From Ursus arctos (Eukaryota > Chordata > Mammalia > Carnivora > Ursidae): a DNA stretch of 64,000 nucleotides. The stretch is from NCBI RefSeq assembly GCF_023065955.2, contig NW_026622874.1:30517772-30581771 (forward strand), read 5' to 3'. A program made the position numbers and the translations under genes. Below are positions 26,930 to 38,589 of the stretch, one piece after another; positions within the stretch are counted from its first letter, which is position 1; every line of letters begins with the position of its first letter. A model generated the notes under the pieces. That model was not told where the DNA came from and searched no databases. It saw nothing but the letters and a program-made list of their open reading frames with translations.

Positions 26930-27065
26930 AGCACAATCCCAGGCCAGGTCTTATTATAAACCCTTTCATAACATTGATATTTTATAAAGTTGGGCGAGGT
27001 GGATTTTACTCTGCTTATGGACGATTGTGGAAACTGAGATGCAGAGAGGTTAAGTGATGTGCCCT
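26930..27065 (-). repeat. MIR, antisense
   Basis: AATCCCAGGCCAGGTC, then GGAAACTGAGATGCAGAGAG and GTTAAGTGATGTGCCCTCAG, give the reversed MIR core. It runs directly into the CACA-type minisatellite at 27078. Confidence 0.72.
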
Positions 27066-27077
27066 CAGCCATCAGCC

Positions 27078-27210
27078 GCACACACAGCCACACGCACGGC
27101 CACACACACAACCACACAGCCACACACAACCACACACATGGCCACACACACGGCCACAGACACAGCCACACACAACCACACACAACCACACACACGACCA
27201 CACACAGCCA
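27078..27210. repeat. CCACACA-type minisatellite
   Basis: Irregular units of CACACA, GGCCACA and ACCACA. Apparent His/Thr-rich and Cys/Val/Trp-rich open frames here are repeat artefacts. Confidence 0.93.
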
Positions 27211-27589
27211 TTGGCCATTACACAGACTTGGAGTTACAGTCCCCTTGCAGCTCCACAGCCAGAGCTGTCTCTGTGCCCTCTGTGCCCCCCTCCCACACCT
27301 TAGACAACACAAGGCCTCTTTGTCACTTGCTTCTCACAGTGGTTGGTAGTTAGAGAAAGATATCTGTATTCACACCCTTTTGGCTAGGACGGTCATGAGA
27401 ACCTCCCCTCCTGAGTGGCAGGAGAATGTGTGAGCCCTTCTAGGCTGTGGAGACTCCCAGGACACGGTCTGGTTTGTGGGGGCTGAATTCCTGCTGGCTT
27501 CACTCAGCTGCCTTGGTCACAAATGAAATTAACCCCTGGGCGTCTGACCTCTGAATTGCCCATTTGTAGATGATCTTTAATACAGCACA

Positions 27590-27870
27590 AGCAGATGTAT
27601 ATTGGTTACTGCCTGTGTGCCTGGGCTGTACCCTGAAAATACAGACATGAATAAGGCAGGCCAGGGGGCAAAGCAGAAAAGTCCATGCGAGAAGGAAATA
27701 TGAAACAAGTGCTAAGTTGAATCACCCATCATATGCCATGGGAACAGTTAGTTCGGCCGGGGAATACATGGGAAGGCTTCTTGCAGGAGGAGGCATTTGA
27801 GTGGGACTGTGAAGGACGAGGACTTCTCTGGGCAGCAAATTTGTATTAGGCGTTGCAGGCTGAGAAAAGA
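27590..27870 (-). mobile_element. L2-like LINE fragment, antisense
   Basis: TACAGACATGAATAAGGCAG and GGAAGGCTTCTTGCAGGAGG with CATTTGAGTGGGACTGTGAA match the reversed L2 3' part. It is followed at about 27950-28085 by a short sense-looking L2 end (GGGAAGGGACCACAGCTTGA). Confidence 0.6.
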
Positions 27871-28530
27871 GAAAAGCTAATACTCCAGGTCTCTTCGTCC
27901 TTACAACCACTTTCCTAACCCCCCACACCAAAAACTCAGCACCAAAACCAAGCACAATTAGGGAGGCAAATCTCTTTCTTTATGGAGAGCAGGGGAAGGG
28001 ACCACAGCTTGATACATATTTTACCGCCAGAGCCTAGAGACCTGGCAATTAGAAGATGCTCATTTAATATTTATGGAAGAAAGGAAAGAGCAGACCATGC
28101 TCCTCAAAGCCAGAGCAGAAGGGCATCTTTAGTGCTGAATGCATTATTTGGACACTTGTGATCTCTTTGTGAGGTACTGGACACTCCCAATTGTGTCTGA
28201 TCATTTTGCCATCTTTGCATTGGCCTCTAGGAGACTCAGAGCCTGGCTGGTGGCATGTTAAAACCTTGTTGCTGGCATGTAACTATATCTCATTTATTAC
28301 CTTTATTTTCCTGTTCTCATTTTCTTGCTAATATTATCATTTATTTTGTTGGTGCTATGCATCTAAAAAACACATTTAATCCGTTGGTTTTTGAACTGAG
28401 GTGGAGAAATAATTTTGAAAGGTGAAAAAAATTAATTGACAAACACAGGAGCAAACCCAAACTAAAGGAATATTGCCCACATAACAGCATCCCATCCTGA
28501 CGGAGAAGGTGGGGTGAGAAGGGTGCATAA

Positions 28531-28566
28531 ATAGTTATCTGAACAGTTATCTGAATAGTTATCAGG
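28531..28566 (-). promoter_or_regulatory. three GATA motifs at exact 12-bp spacing
   Basis: TTATCT at 28535-28540, TTATCT at 28547-28552 and TTATCA at 28559-28564 each read WGATAR on the minus strand. They lie in a small three-fold repeat of AGTTATCTGAAC-like units. It could be a GATA-factor element or just a short tandem repeat. Confidence 0.35.
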
Positions 28567-28954
28567 GGAGCCAGGCAGAAGGGAAGGCCACTGCTTTGCT
28601 GCAGGATGGGAGGGAGGAGACAACCGTTCACAGCCTCTTCGAGCCACTGGCACTGGGCCTAGGGCTCACAGGCTCGAATCCCAGGGCTCCGTGAGGGTCC
28701 CAGGCGTTAAGTAGAAGCCAGAGCTTCAGGAAAGCCAAGACAAGTCTACTGCAAAGATGAAACTGCGTTGAGAACTGCAGCCGTTTTGGTGTCACCTCCT
28801 GCTTCCTTAAGCATTGCTTTTGGAGGAATGGACAGCCAAGCTGGCCAAGAGGAAAATCGGAATAAAATAGGTCCAGCATCAATGCTTCCCTTACGTACTG
28901 CAAAGGACAGACTCTGGGCCAAAGAGATCTGGAAATAGCAGTAAGACATATATA

Positions 28955-29564
28955 TTCTCCCTCTTCTTCCTCCTCGTCCTCCCCCTCCTCCTCCTCTTTC
29001 TCCCTCCTCCTCATCCCTCCTCCTCCTCTCCCTCCTCCCCCTCCTCCTCCTCCCTCCTCCTCCTCCCTCCTCCTCCCCCTCCTTCCCCTCCTCCTTCCTC
29101 CTCTTCCTCCCTCCTCCTCCTCCTTCCTCCTCCTCCCTCCTCCTCCTACCCCCTCCTCCTTCCTCCTCTCTCCTCTTCCTCCCTCCTCCTCCTCCCTCCT
29201 CCTCTTCCCTCCACCTCCTCCCTCCTCCCCCTACCCCCTCCTCCTACCCCCTCCTCCCTCCTCCTCCCTCCTCCTCCTCCCTCCTCCCCCTACCCCCTCC
29301 TCCTACCCCCTCCTCCCTCCTCCTCCCTCCTCCTCCTTCCTCCTCCTCCTACCCCCTCCTCCCCCTCCTCCTCCTACCTCTTCCTCCCTCCTCCTCCTCC
29401 CTCCTCCTCCCTCCTCCCCCTACCTCCTCCTCCCTCCTCCTCCTACCTCCTCCTCCCTCCTCCTCTTCCTTCCTCTTTCCTTCTCCTCTTTTCTTTTTCC
29501 TTCCTTCCTTCTTTCTTTTCCTCTTCCTCTTCCCTCTCCTCCTCCTTCTCCTCCTCTTCCTCCT
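28955..29564. repeat. CCT/CTC-rich polypyrimidine tract, about 610 bp
   Basis: The plus strand is almost entirely C and T, built from CCT, CTCCC and TTCC units, with isolated A and one G. Uninterrupted pyrimidine runs include 29014-29147 (134 nt) and 29446-29564 (119 nt). The complementary strand is polypurine, so Glu/Gly/Arg-like translations on the minus strand are artefacts. It is a simple repeat with potential for intramolecular triplex formation. Confidence 0.97.
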
Positions 29565-29772
29565 GTTGCTGTGAGGTTCCAGGCAGGCCTGGACTCTCTG
29601 TCCCCACTTTCTCTCTCAGCCCTTAGCCAGTCAATATATGCTTTCAAGTGTCAGGAAGCAGCCCCCAAGGAGGGGTTGATTTAATGTGAAAATTTCACAT
29701 GGGCTTAACGACGCTGGCCTTGGTTTTACATTTAGCTCATAGAAGTTCTATTTTTATCTGTGAGTTGTACTT

Positions 29773-29959
29773 TTTAAAGATTTTATTTATTTATTTTAGA
29801 GAGAGAGAGCATGAGTGCAAGGGGCAAAGAGAATCTCACGTAGAGTCCACACTGACCATGGAGCCCGACCCAGGGCTCGATGTCACAACCCTTGAGATCA
29901 TGACCTGAGCCGAAATCAGGAGTCAGATGCTTAACCAACTGTGCCAGCCGGGCGCCCCA
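29773..29959 (-). mobile_element. CAN-SINE, antisense, diverged
   Basis: A reverse CAN-SINE with AAAGATTTTATTTATTTATT, GGGCTCGATGTCACAACCCT and TGCCAGCCGGGCGCCCC. Imperfect duplications (GTGAGTTGTACTTTTT at about 29760, TGCGAGTTATACTTTT at about 29960) flank it. Confidence 0.92.
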
Positions 29960-29979
29960 TGCGAGTTATACTTTTAAGG

Positions 29980-31370
29980 ACAAGCAAATGTCGCTCATGA
30001 TTGACAGAGCATGACTACATTTCCTTCATGGATCCTGGAGGCTTAGCATCACTGGTTTGAATGGTAGAGCTTTTTTGTGCCTGCTTCATGCTGGTCTGTG
30101 CTCTTGGCTAGACTTCATGGTGTTCCAGGGCTGAACTCTGAGTGGACTCCTGGCTCACTGGCTGGAGTGAGTACCACGGGCCGTGAATCCTGTCGGGACC
30201 CAAGGTGACCCCGAGAAGCTGCCCTTCTGTCCTGATGGACAACAACATATGTGGGGACGGCCCAGGGCCTTCCTCTGGAGAAACAACTGGCCCATTGTGG
30301 CCTTGGTCATGGGATCCTTCACAGTTGTTTATCCTTCCACTACCGTGTGCAGAGGTGTGGCATGAGCTCACACAGGCGAAGATCCTACCGGCCCAGATCC
30401 CAAGCTGGTGAGGGCCTCGGACGCGCACGTGACCCCGGAGCTTAAGGGAGCACCCTGCTGCGTACTGCTGGATGCTAAAGAGACATAACCAAGGGACACC
30501 CAGCGCCGGTGTGGGATGGAGACGAGATTCCATCTGAGCTGGGACCTGAAAGCGAAGTAGGGCTGGCTAGGCAAAGAGGAGGAGGCAAGGCCCCCCGGCC
30601 AGAGGAACAGCATGAAGGCATCTCAGAGGCTGCAGCATCTGGTGTGCTCAGGAAGCTCTAAGAAGAGCAGCTTAGAAAGGACTAGCCAGTTCTCCAGGTC
30701 CAGGGCTACAGCTAATGTGCCCCTGTCAGGCCAAGTCCTGGGAACGGGAGTATAATTTGGGGACATGAAAGGGAACTAGGCCTGGGCCCCTGGAGAGGGT
30801 ACCTCCACCAGCCCCCTGAAGCTCCCCAAGACTCTAAGACATTTACACACATCTTAGCAGGGCCCCGGTGTGATTGCCCAGAAAGTATGATTGCATTTGT
30901 GTCAGCCATAGTGTCTGGCCCCCTCCCTCTCCCCCATGGAGGAGGTGAGGCTGGGCAGCCCCAAAACCAGTGCTTAAGGCTAGCTTGGCTAAGAGTGGTG
31001 AGTTCCATGGGCCAGGAACTAGAACAGCCAAAACAAAGGGAGATTCTGGGACCAGAAAGGCAAACTGAGTCGAACCTCCACAGGACAGCTGAATGCGGGA
31101 GAGGCCAGATGGGTAGCCTGAGGCCAGTGTTTGGGGCCAGTACTTTAAAGGGAAGCAGGTTGCAATCACGGAGCAGAGAGCAGGGGCCTCATTACGCCGC
31201 CTGATTGGTGAGGATGGGCTGGCCTGGATCACAGGGATGGATCCAGAGGACACAACACTTCCCCTGTAAGCAGGTCTAGCTTATTGGTCACGTCTGTTGA
31301 GCTCCTTTATGTGAACACGGGATCACTGAGGGCAAGGTTGTGCAAAGCAGCAGGTGTGACAAAAGGACCC
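29980..31370. other. intron DNA without recognised features
   Basis: Overlapping open frames in several frames at 30.1-30.6 and 30.8-31.25 kb reflect GC content, not genes. Nothing else is recognised. Confidence 0.55.
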
Positions 31371-31374
31371 TGTA

Positions 31375-31560
31375 TTTGAGGCGAGGCAGACCTGAGTATG
31401 AATCCCAGCCCTGCTACTTACTAGCCCTGTGGTGTTAGACAAATGACTTAACCTCTCTGAGCTTCATCTTCCTATTTTTAAAATGGGGATAAGGGCGTCT
31501 TTGCCACAGGGCGTTCGGAGGACTAATTGCCGTAGAGATTGTGCCGCGTAGATTCCATTG
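31375..31560 (+). repeat. MIR, sense
   Basis: GAATCCCAGCCCTGCTACTT, ACTAGCCCTGTGGTGTTAGA, CAAATGACTTAACCTCTCTG and AAAATGGGGATAAGG are near-consensus MIR. Confidence 0.85.
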
Positions 31561-31682
31561 TGTCCTTGTGTGAGGCTTCTGCGGCATGTAGCCACCCACA
31601 CAGGCAGGTCGCTCTCCAGCCCTGCGTGGGAGGGCTGCTGGGCTGGGGAGGGCCCAGCCACCTTGTCCGTACAGTGGTTCAA

Positions 31683-31919
31683 TCCATCTATCTATCCATC
31701 AGCCATCAATCTGTCTGTCTATATATCTATTTATCTAGCATCTATCTACCCATCTCTCCATCCATCCATCCGTCCATCCATCCATCCATCATCAGTGTGT
31801 CTATCCATCACTCATCCATCTATCCATCCATCTATCCATCATCTGTCTATCTGTCCATCTATCTGTCCATCTCTCCATCCATCATTACCAATCTCCCTAC
31901 ACTTCCATCCATCCATCCG
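31683..31919. repeat. (TCCA/TCTA)n tetranucleotide array
   Basis: About 237 bp of ATCC and ATCT tetranucleotides with TCTG interspersed. It starts about 125 bp after the MIR at 31375-31560 and ends about 110 bp before the MaLR LTR. Confidence 0.96.
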
Positions 31920-32029
31920 CCTCTAGCTTTCTGTATATATATTTCTTAAGCTAATAGGACTATGGGTCTGACCCTTAGTTACTCAGCGGCATGACAGCAC
32001 CGCCCGCACAAGGAGCCCGCCTCGCGTCT

Positions 32030-32490
32030 CTGTATTGATTTGCTCAGGCTGCCATGACAAAGTACCACAGCCAGGGTGACTTACGTAACAGAAACGTGTT
32101 GTCTCACGGTCTCGGAAGCTAGACGTCCGAGATGAAGGCATCGGCAGGGTTGCTTCCTTCTGAGGCTGTGAGGGAGAATCTGCTGCAGGCCTCTCTCCTG
32201 GTCCTGGTGCTTGGTGGGCTTCTTTGGTGTTCCTTGGCTTCTGCTGCATCGCCCTGATCTCTCCCTTCACCCTCATGTGGCATTCTCCCTGTGTGCGGAT
32301 CCGTCTCTAGGTCCAGATGTCCCCTTTATATAAGGGCACCTGTCATATTGGGTTAGGGACCCACCCTACTCCCGCATGAGCTCATCTCAACTCATTACAT
32401 CTGCTGCTATCCCGCTTCCAAGGAAGGCCACCTTCCGAGCTACGAAAGGGTAGGACTTCAGCAGATGAATTTTTGAATAATGGTCTCCCT
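32030..32490 (-). mobile_element. MaLR-type LTR (MLT1/MST-like), antisense
   Basis: Consensus-like segments occur in reverse order: GCTCAGGCTGCCATGACAAA, GTACCACAGCCAGGGTGACT, CATATTGGGTTAGGGACCCA, and GTAGGACTTCAGCAGATGAA at the far end. This is the pattern of an ancient non-autonomous ERVL-MaLR LTR. No internal region or gene is present. The family name is from memory; the subfamily is not assigned. Confidence 0.8.
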
Positions 32491-32494
32491 CTCT

Positions 32495-33825
32495 CTTCTC
32501 CAGCTGCCAGTGCACTTGAGAGACGGCTGTGTAGGATCGTGGCCACAACAAGGTGGGGTTTGGGAGATTTGAGTCAAGTGAACTCCTGGAGTTTGAATCC
32601 ACACCCTTGACTGGCCAGGACTTACCAAGTGAATGGGCCTTATCATTTTGAGTTACTTACGCCTTTCTTCCTCATGTAGAAAAGCATGAGAAGTGCCAGA
32701 GTATCTCTGGTCTGCACACCCCTGCCAGGCACTACTCCAGCCCCTGGCTGTGGGCCTCAAACGCAAATTCCTCCTCCACCCTCGTCCTCCCTCCCGGGGA
32801 ACCAAGAATCGTGCTGGTGGGAGGCGTTTGGAGACTAACAGAACCAGACAGAGACTTTCCATTTTAGAATTGGGAATCTGAGCATTGCAATTAGACCAGA
32901 GGTTCTAATCTTGCAGGAAACTTTCACAGAGACTCACTTGACCCCATTCAAATCCCCCCTGATCTCAGCCTGTGTCTGAATGGGCAAGTGCCTGGGAGAA
33001 TGGGCGGGCGGAATCCTTCCCCCTTGGTGGATCAGTCCCATTGCTCTGCCAGAGTGAAAGAGCTGAACATAGCCCAAGAGTGATCAGCAAACTTCAATGG
33101 TCAGTTCAGGGAGGCTGGGACTATTAGCTAAGCTGTTAATGAGCTGTAACCGTGTAAATGGGAGATGTGGTGATGGTCACTGTGTCATTCAGCCTTCAGG
33201 CATAGAAAGGGTATGTTCGACTTCGGAGCCTCCGGATTCCCAGACAGTGAGAATTTCCGAGTGGTCCTCACCCGGGATGGGTGCTCTGGACCGGACGCTG
33301 GAGACAGAGGCCTCTGGACGGTGGCTCGCAGCAGAGGCATGGCTCTGCAGCTCCTCTCTGCTCCGGGCTAAGCGCGGTCTCGGTGTCAGCTCTTGGAGCA
33401 CGCAGCAGGCTGGACGCCTTCTCACGTCAGGGCCCATGCAGAGCTCGCCTCCGGGGCGCTGCGCTGGTTGCGGAGTCCCTTCCCTTGGAATCCATCCAGC
33501 CACCCCCACCCCCAGCTTCTTCCAACCCCACCCTCTTCTCAAGAGTCCCAGCTCTTTCCCCAAGCGTCCGCAGTGAACCTTCGGGTCCTTCTATGGAGCA
33601 GTCGCCTGATTTTTCCAGGCTTGAGAATATCTGACTCTTAGACAACGATCTTTCTTTTTGCCAATGCTGGCTACCACCCATTGCACACATTTGATATAAA
33701 TGATTCACTGAGGAGAAAAACAAAAACTTCCACCCAGGGGAGCAGGAAAAGGAGGGGAACAAGTGAGGGCACCCCAAGACACCTGCCTGCCAGCCTTGTG
33801 TGTCTTTCACGCGTGTGGGCAAGAA
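32495..33825. other. intron DNA without recognised features
   Basis: GC-rich open frames exist on both strands at 33.1-33.8 kb, but no coding family is recognised. Confidence 0.55.
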
Positions 33826-33829
33826 TGTT

Positions 33830-34260
33830 GTGTTCGTTCATTCAGGAGACATTTGCTGGGCTCCTGCTGGGTGCCTAGCACTGCACTTTGCCCTGTGGGG
33901 GATGCTGAAATGAATCGGACATGAATCCCGCCCTGGGGGGCTAATGAATTTGGGGGGAAATTTAGATATTTACATAAAAGAGTAACATCGGGGTGGAAAG
34001 CATTGTTTATTATTAGAGCAGGATGGAGATCATGTTGAGTACTTCTGGCTGGGAGATTCAAGGAAGGCTTCCTGGAGAAAGTGGCATTGTTCAGGCCTTT
34101 GCCGAAGAGATGGGATTTGAATCAATGCAAACAGGCATGGGGGAAAGGCGAGCAGTCCAGTGTGAAGGCTGCACAAATGGCTGTGGAGTGGGGGTGGAAG
34201 TGGGGCATGATCCATTCAGAGTCCTTCTCTGTCCGGAGAGTAGGGCAGCGAAGGGCTCTC
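33830..34260 (-). mobile_element. L2-like LINE fragment, antisense
   Basis: TTCATTCAGGAGACATTTGC, TGGGTGCCTAGCACTGCACT and GGAAGGCTTCCTGGAGAAAG with GGCATTGTTCAGGCC show the reversed L2 3' order. Open frames crossing this region on both strands are therefore repeat-derived. Confidence 0.68.
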
Positions 34261-36039
34261 GCCAACACGCGGGATGCTGCAGGCACTGTGCCGTATTTAG
34301 TGTCTGTGCTACCTGCCACTGCGTGTGCTTACGTTCTGTGTCCAGCCTCATCACGTCCCTGCGTGGCACACCTGTATCACAGCTTGTGCACACTTCACAG
34401 CACACAGCAGGCCGGGAAGGGAGGCCTCGCTCGTGGTTCTGTGAAAACGGTCTCTTCCTGGATAGATTCATGTGCCATCTCCAGGGAGCACAGGGAAGGC
34501 CCCTTCTTTTAGAGGCTCTGTAGGGGAAGGGAATGGCCTGGCTGTACGAATTCCATCTTTGTGAGCTTGGAGGGGCTTTGTAGAAAGTGCCCCTGCAGAC
34601 AGGCCCCATCTGGAGCCGGCGGCCCGCCCCTGGGCGGGGCAGTAAGCCTGCAACCTGACGAAGACAGTCTCTTCTCCTCCTGCGCGGCCAGCTGGTTTCC
34701 CGGCCGAACACTCACACCTCGACTCTGCGGCCAAGAACACGGATCAGGCAGCCACTTTATTGACCATATAAAAAACAGAGTGGGGGAGAAGAGCAGAGCC
34801 GGGCTTGGGTTTTACTGCCAGTAATTGCTTGTGCTGTCCCTGTCCTTGAACAGTTCTGGATGTAAATAGAGACTGGGTCAAGCCAGGGTAAATGCCTGCC
34901 TGCCTCATTACGGGCTGGCTCTCTGTGTGCCCGGCAGGGGCGAAGGCCTGGTACTTCTCAGTGCTGGGGGTATAGGGATAGACACCTCACTTCAGAGCTG
35001 GGGTAGGGGCCCGGCCCAGCCACTGATTACCGGGCAGCCCCTCCCACCCCTTCTGGACATGGCTGTCCTTGCCCACACCTGCGAGACTCCTCTCGGACCT
35101 TGGGCAAGAAACAATGTATATGGAGAAGCAGCCTCAGTGCCTTCTTATGCCTGTCCCAGCACAGCGTCCCTGCCCCCCCACCCCAACACCTGTTTTCCTG
35201 GACTGAATTCCCAGGGAGACGGGAAAGTGCTTCCTTCAGCCCCATCCTGCTGTGTGGTGCCCGACATAACTTGGCTGCAGTAGATGTCCTTCCAATAGAC
35301 GGTAGAGGGAGAAACTAGGAAACGCCAGCCCCGGACCTCCTGGGTGCCCAGACTCTCCCACTGAGCCCGTTTCCTCATCCATACAGTGGGAATCACAGCA
35401 TTGGCCCGGGTGGTGGGGTGAAAAGGGGCCCCTGCGTTTAGTAAGAATTGCTAGTGCCTTTGTTGCCTGCCATCTACTTGCGAAGAGGCATGGTCTGAGC
35501 TCAGAAGAGCCGCTGGTTCCCCACTCTGGCCGCCATCTCCTGGCTGGAAGGCCCAGAGGCCGCCCCTCCCCCTCTGCGGGCCTCAGTTTCTTCATCTGTA
35601 ACATCGAGAAGTTGAACAAAGTGGTGTGTGAGGTCCTTTCCAGCCCTGACTGTGGTTCTAATGAAGTCATTAAGCACCTGTCACCCACATTCTGAGTCAC
35701 CAGCCATGGTGCACATAATTCCAGAGAATGGCTAAAGCAAAGGTCATTTTTATTTGATTTGCAAATGCTTTGCTTATTTTGCGGTAGATCGGACTCTCCA
35801 TGCTGCGTTTTGCTTCTGCAAATACAGCTGCTTGCGTCTCTTGCACCACAACGGTTGTGGATGGGGAAGGGGTGACGGCCGCCCTCAGGGGCGGCTCCTC
35901 CCCCCACACGGTCAGTCCTTCGGGCTAAAAGGACTGAGCGAGTCAGGAAGAGGCCCTCCCCGCCTCCTGGTGCCTTTGTGGAAGAGGGGAGATTTCAGGA
36001 TGAATGAAAATAGCGACCGTGAGGAGTGGAATTAACTGG

Positions 36040-36230
36040 CAAAAGGACAGGATCTGGATCTGAATGTCCGTTATGCCCCTAACCGCCCCACATCGGTATC
36101 CTGAGCTGTGCAACGGGGCCAGCGATGGTACCCGTCTCTGAGTTGTCGTGAGGATTACATATACTACAATAAGGGAAGGGGGGCGGCCCATGACCTGGCT
36201 CTCAGGAACCATTCAGTAATGCTGCTGCCG
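36040..36230 (+). repeat. MIR, sense, diverged
   Basis: GGTATCCTGAGCTGTGCAAC, GATGGTACCCGTCTCTGAGT and TGTCGTGAGGATTACATATA follow the MIR 3' half. Confidence 0.65.
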
Positions 36231-37266
36231 ATCAGGATTACGGTGGGTGGAGCGTGGTTTTGCGGTCACATGGCGCAGGCGCAGATGGGGATTGAACTGG
36301 GAGGCCCAGGCACCGGGCAGAGAAGCAGTATGACCTGGGAGGGAGAAAGGAAGGAGGGAGGGATGGCTGACCATAATCGGTGAGTGTGGGCCAAGAGGAG
36401 GACCCTGGCTCAGAACTATGGGCGAGCGGAATCCCAGGGGGAGGATGCCCAGGAAGGGGAGAGGCCTCGGAGAGCTGTGTCTGCGCACTTGCCTCCTGAG
36501 CAGTCATGGCAGCAACAGCCTGTTGCTGTTGTTGTGGAAATTGCAGGCAAATGGGGTCCGTGTCTGGGCCAGTCAGGGTCCCCCAGGAACCCCACTGGCC
36601 TAAGTGGGCCTAGAATTCGGCTGTGCAGCCCCAGGACTGTGTCCCTGCTGCTCTGATGATGATACTTGGCTAGCCGGAAATCACACACCTCAGGAAGATA
36701 TTTTCTCTGTCCGGCTGAAGACCCCCATGCACTTCCTGAGGTGAAGGTTAAGCCCCCAGGGAGAGAGACCGGAGAGGCCTGTAATTCTTCCCCTCCAGGC
36801 TCATGGGCTCCTCGGGTGCAAGCTGCAGGAGAGCTCAGATCGGAAGGCTTAGAAGAAAGTGTGTTTCCACCAAGGGCCTGAGCTGACGGTTCTTTCCCCT
36901 GGAAAGGCTGACAGGCCTTGCCTCATTCAGTACTTCTCAGCAGGCCCCCTCTCCTCGTCCCCCTTCCACCCCCAGCCCCGGCCTGGCAGGGAGGCTGTAG
37001 AGGGGAGAGGTGATGCAGTCCGTGGCTTTCTCCAACATTCTCAATGCCAGCGATGTGAACTCCCATCTCCGGAGCTCACGCTGCCCTACCTCGCTGCCTT
37101 CCCACTTCCCTCCCGCCTGCCTGGGAATACTCAGCCCAAACCCCTGCTGACCCACTTACAACCCCACACACTCCTGCTGACCAGAGAGGGAAGGAGAGAG
37201 CTTGCGCTTGCAGCCTGGCAGGAGGAAGGCTTCTGGATGAGTCATTTGCTGTCCTTGACTTTGCAG

Positions 37267-37293
37267 ATCGTGTACAGGAAGAACAGGCAGTGA
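37267..37293 (+). other. candidate cryptic/alternative KCNH1 terminal exon (coding part)
   Basis: After TTGCAG at 37261-37266 the frame reads IVYRKNRQ and stops (TGA, 37291-37293). The authentic last exon starts IVFRK after CTGCAG; 12 of the first 15 exon nucleotides match. The preceding intron bases also match (GGA-TGAG, then TTTGCTGTC followed by TT, 37235-37254 versus 62351-62371). An ATTAAA hexamer lies downstream at 37417-37422. If spliced from the previous exon in phase 0, it would give a channel ending eight residues after the NLRKR junction, without the calmodulin-binding C-terminus or coiled coil. It could equally be a non-functional duplicate of the exon boundary or a chance match. 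There is no expression evidence. Confidence 0.3.
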
Positions 37294-37364
37294 CCAGCTG
37301 CTCTCCGTGTGTACGAAGGAGTGAGCAAGTGGAGCTGCATTTACATAGAAGTAGACGCAACTCC

Positions 37365-37368
<4 letters not shown>

Positions 37369-37398
<30 letters not shown>
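37369..37398. repeat. (GT)15 microsatellite
   Basis: 30 nt of GT, located 76 nt after the stop codon of the candidate cryptic exon at 37267. Confidence 0.97.
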
Positions 37399-37400
<2 letters not shown>

Positions 37401-38589
37401 CACTGACCATCAGACGATTAAACGCAGAACTGACTCTCTGGACCTTCTAGAAAGAGAATAGCATTTGGCGCTGGAAGAGCCAGGGACCTTGCCTCTCCCG
37501 CCTATCTCCTTGTCTGTACAAAATAAGCATACTTGCCCCACATATGCTTCAGGGCTGCTGGGATCCCAGAGGAGAGAGCATGTGTGCCAGCTTTCTGTCA
37601 ACCAGAGACAGAACACATATCAGCTGTCATATTAATAATGCCGGCATAATGGCAGCTTGCACTGGAAATGGCTTAGAAGGTCACTGGCCTGAAGACAGAG
37701 GACTGGACCAGGTGACCTCCTGAGGTTCCCCTGATTCTAACATCACTCTCTGCCTCCCTCTGCCTTTGTTATCAGAGGAGCCAGGGCTGCTGGGAAACAA
37801 AGGAGGAGAAATGGGAGTCAGTCTGGCGGAAAGGGCCTGAGGTCTCTAATCTTTGAGGCTTAGAGATTGTTATTGGAAATGGGATCAAAACCTAAACATG
37901 AAATGGCCAGGGCATCAAGAGTCCTCCTATGGAGACATTAGGCATTGTGCGGCTCCTCGGCCCCTCCCTTCCCTTGGGTTCCCCAGTAGGAGGCAGGAAG
38001 GGCCCCAGCCATTGAGACATGTTCTCAGGTGGCACTAGAAGCTTCCCCCCACCCTTGACCCCGGGGAGATTGCATTGTGGTGTCTGCCCTGCCCTGGCCC
38101 GAGTGCCTCTCCGTGACTAGGCGTCGCTTCCTTGAGCTGACAGCTGGGCTACCATGATTGGCAGTGTTGGTGATCACGGAGTCATGGGCCTCATCCGTCA
38201 CAGGGCCATCTGCCGACGGGGTGCACTCTGCACTTGAACCCCGGGCCACCAGCTCTGCACACGGGCCTGGATCCCTGTTGTTCATCTCAGCTGCTGGCCT
38301 CTGCCCTCCTGCTTGGAGGCAACCGAAGAAACTCTGGGCACAAGCCCAAGGTCGCAGGTGTAGCCTAAGAATGGACCGTGATATTTCGTTATATTTCAAA
38401 ACCAGGTGTTTAGTGAGCACGGGCTCTGTGTCCTGCCTTGCGCCCCACACAAAAGTGTGAGGCCTGGTCTCTGTGCTTGGAGATCTCGCAGGAGGATAGG
38501 AAGGCAGCATTTGTTCCTGTCTTTCGTAGAAGCTTCAGTGAAGGAAAATGTAACGATGTGGTCCAATAAATGTTAATAATGTTAGTAAG

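Noticed and set aside
26890..27353. His/Thr and Cys/Val/Trp-rich repetitive proteins
   Set aside because: They are translations of the CCACACA minisatellite in different frames.
28628..29647. Glu/Arg/Gly-rich frames on the minus strand across the pyrimidine tract
   Set aside because: They are simple translation of GGA/GAG repeats.
32030..32490. possible retroviral genes next to the LTR-like block
   Set aside because: Only a solitary ancient LTR-type sequence is present; no internal coding region flanks it.
34091..34711. 206-codon open frame on the minus strand
   Set aside because: It overlaps an L2 relic (33830-34260), so it is repeat-derived chance coding.
35236..35907. 223-codon open frame on the minus strand
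   Set aside because: It is in GC-rich intron with competing frames on both strands and MIR-like segments inside.
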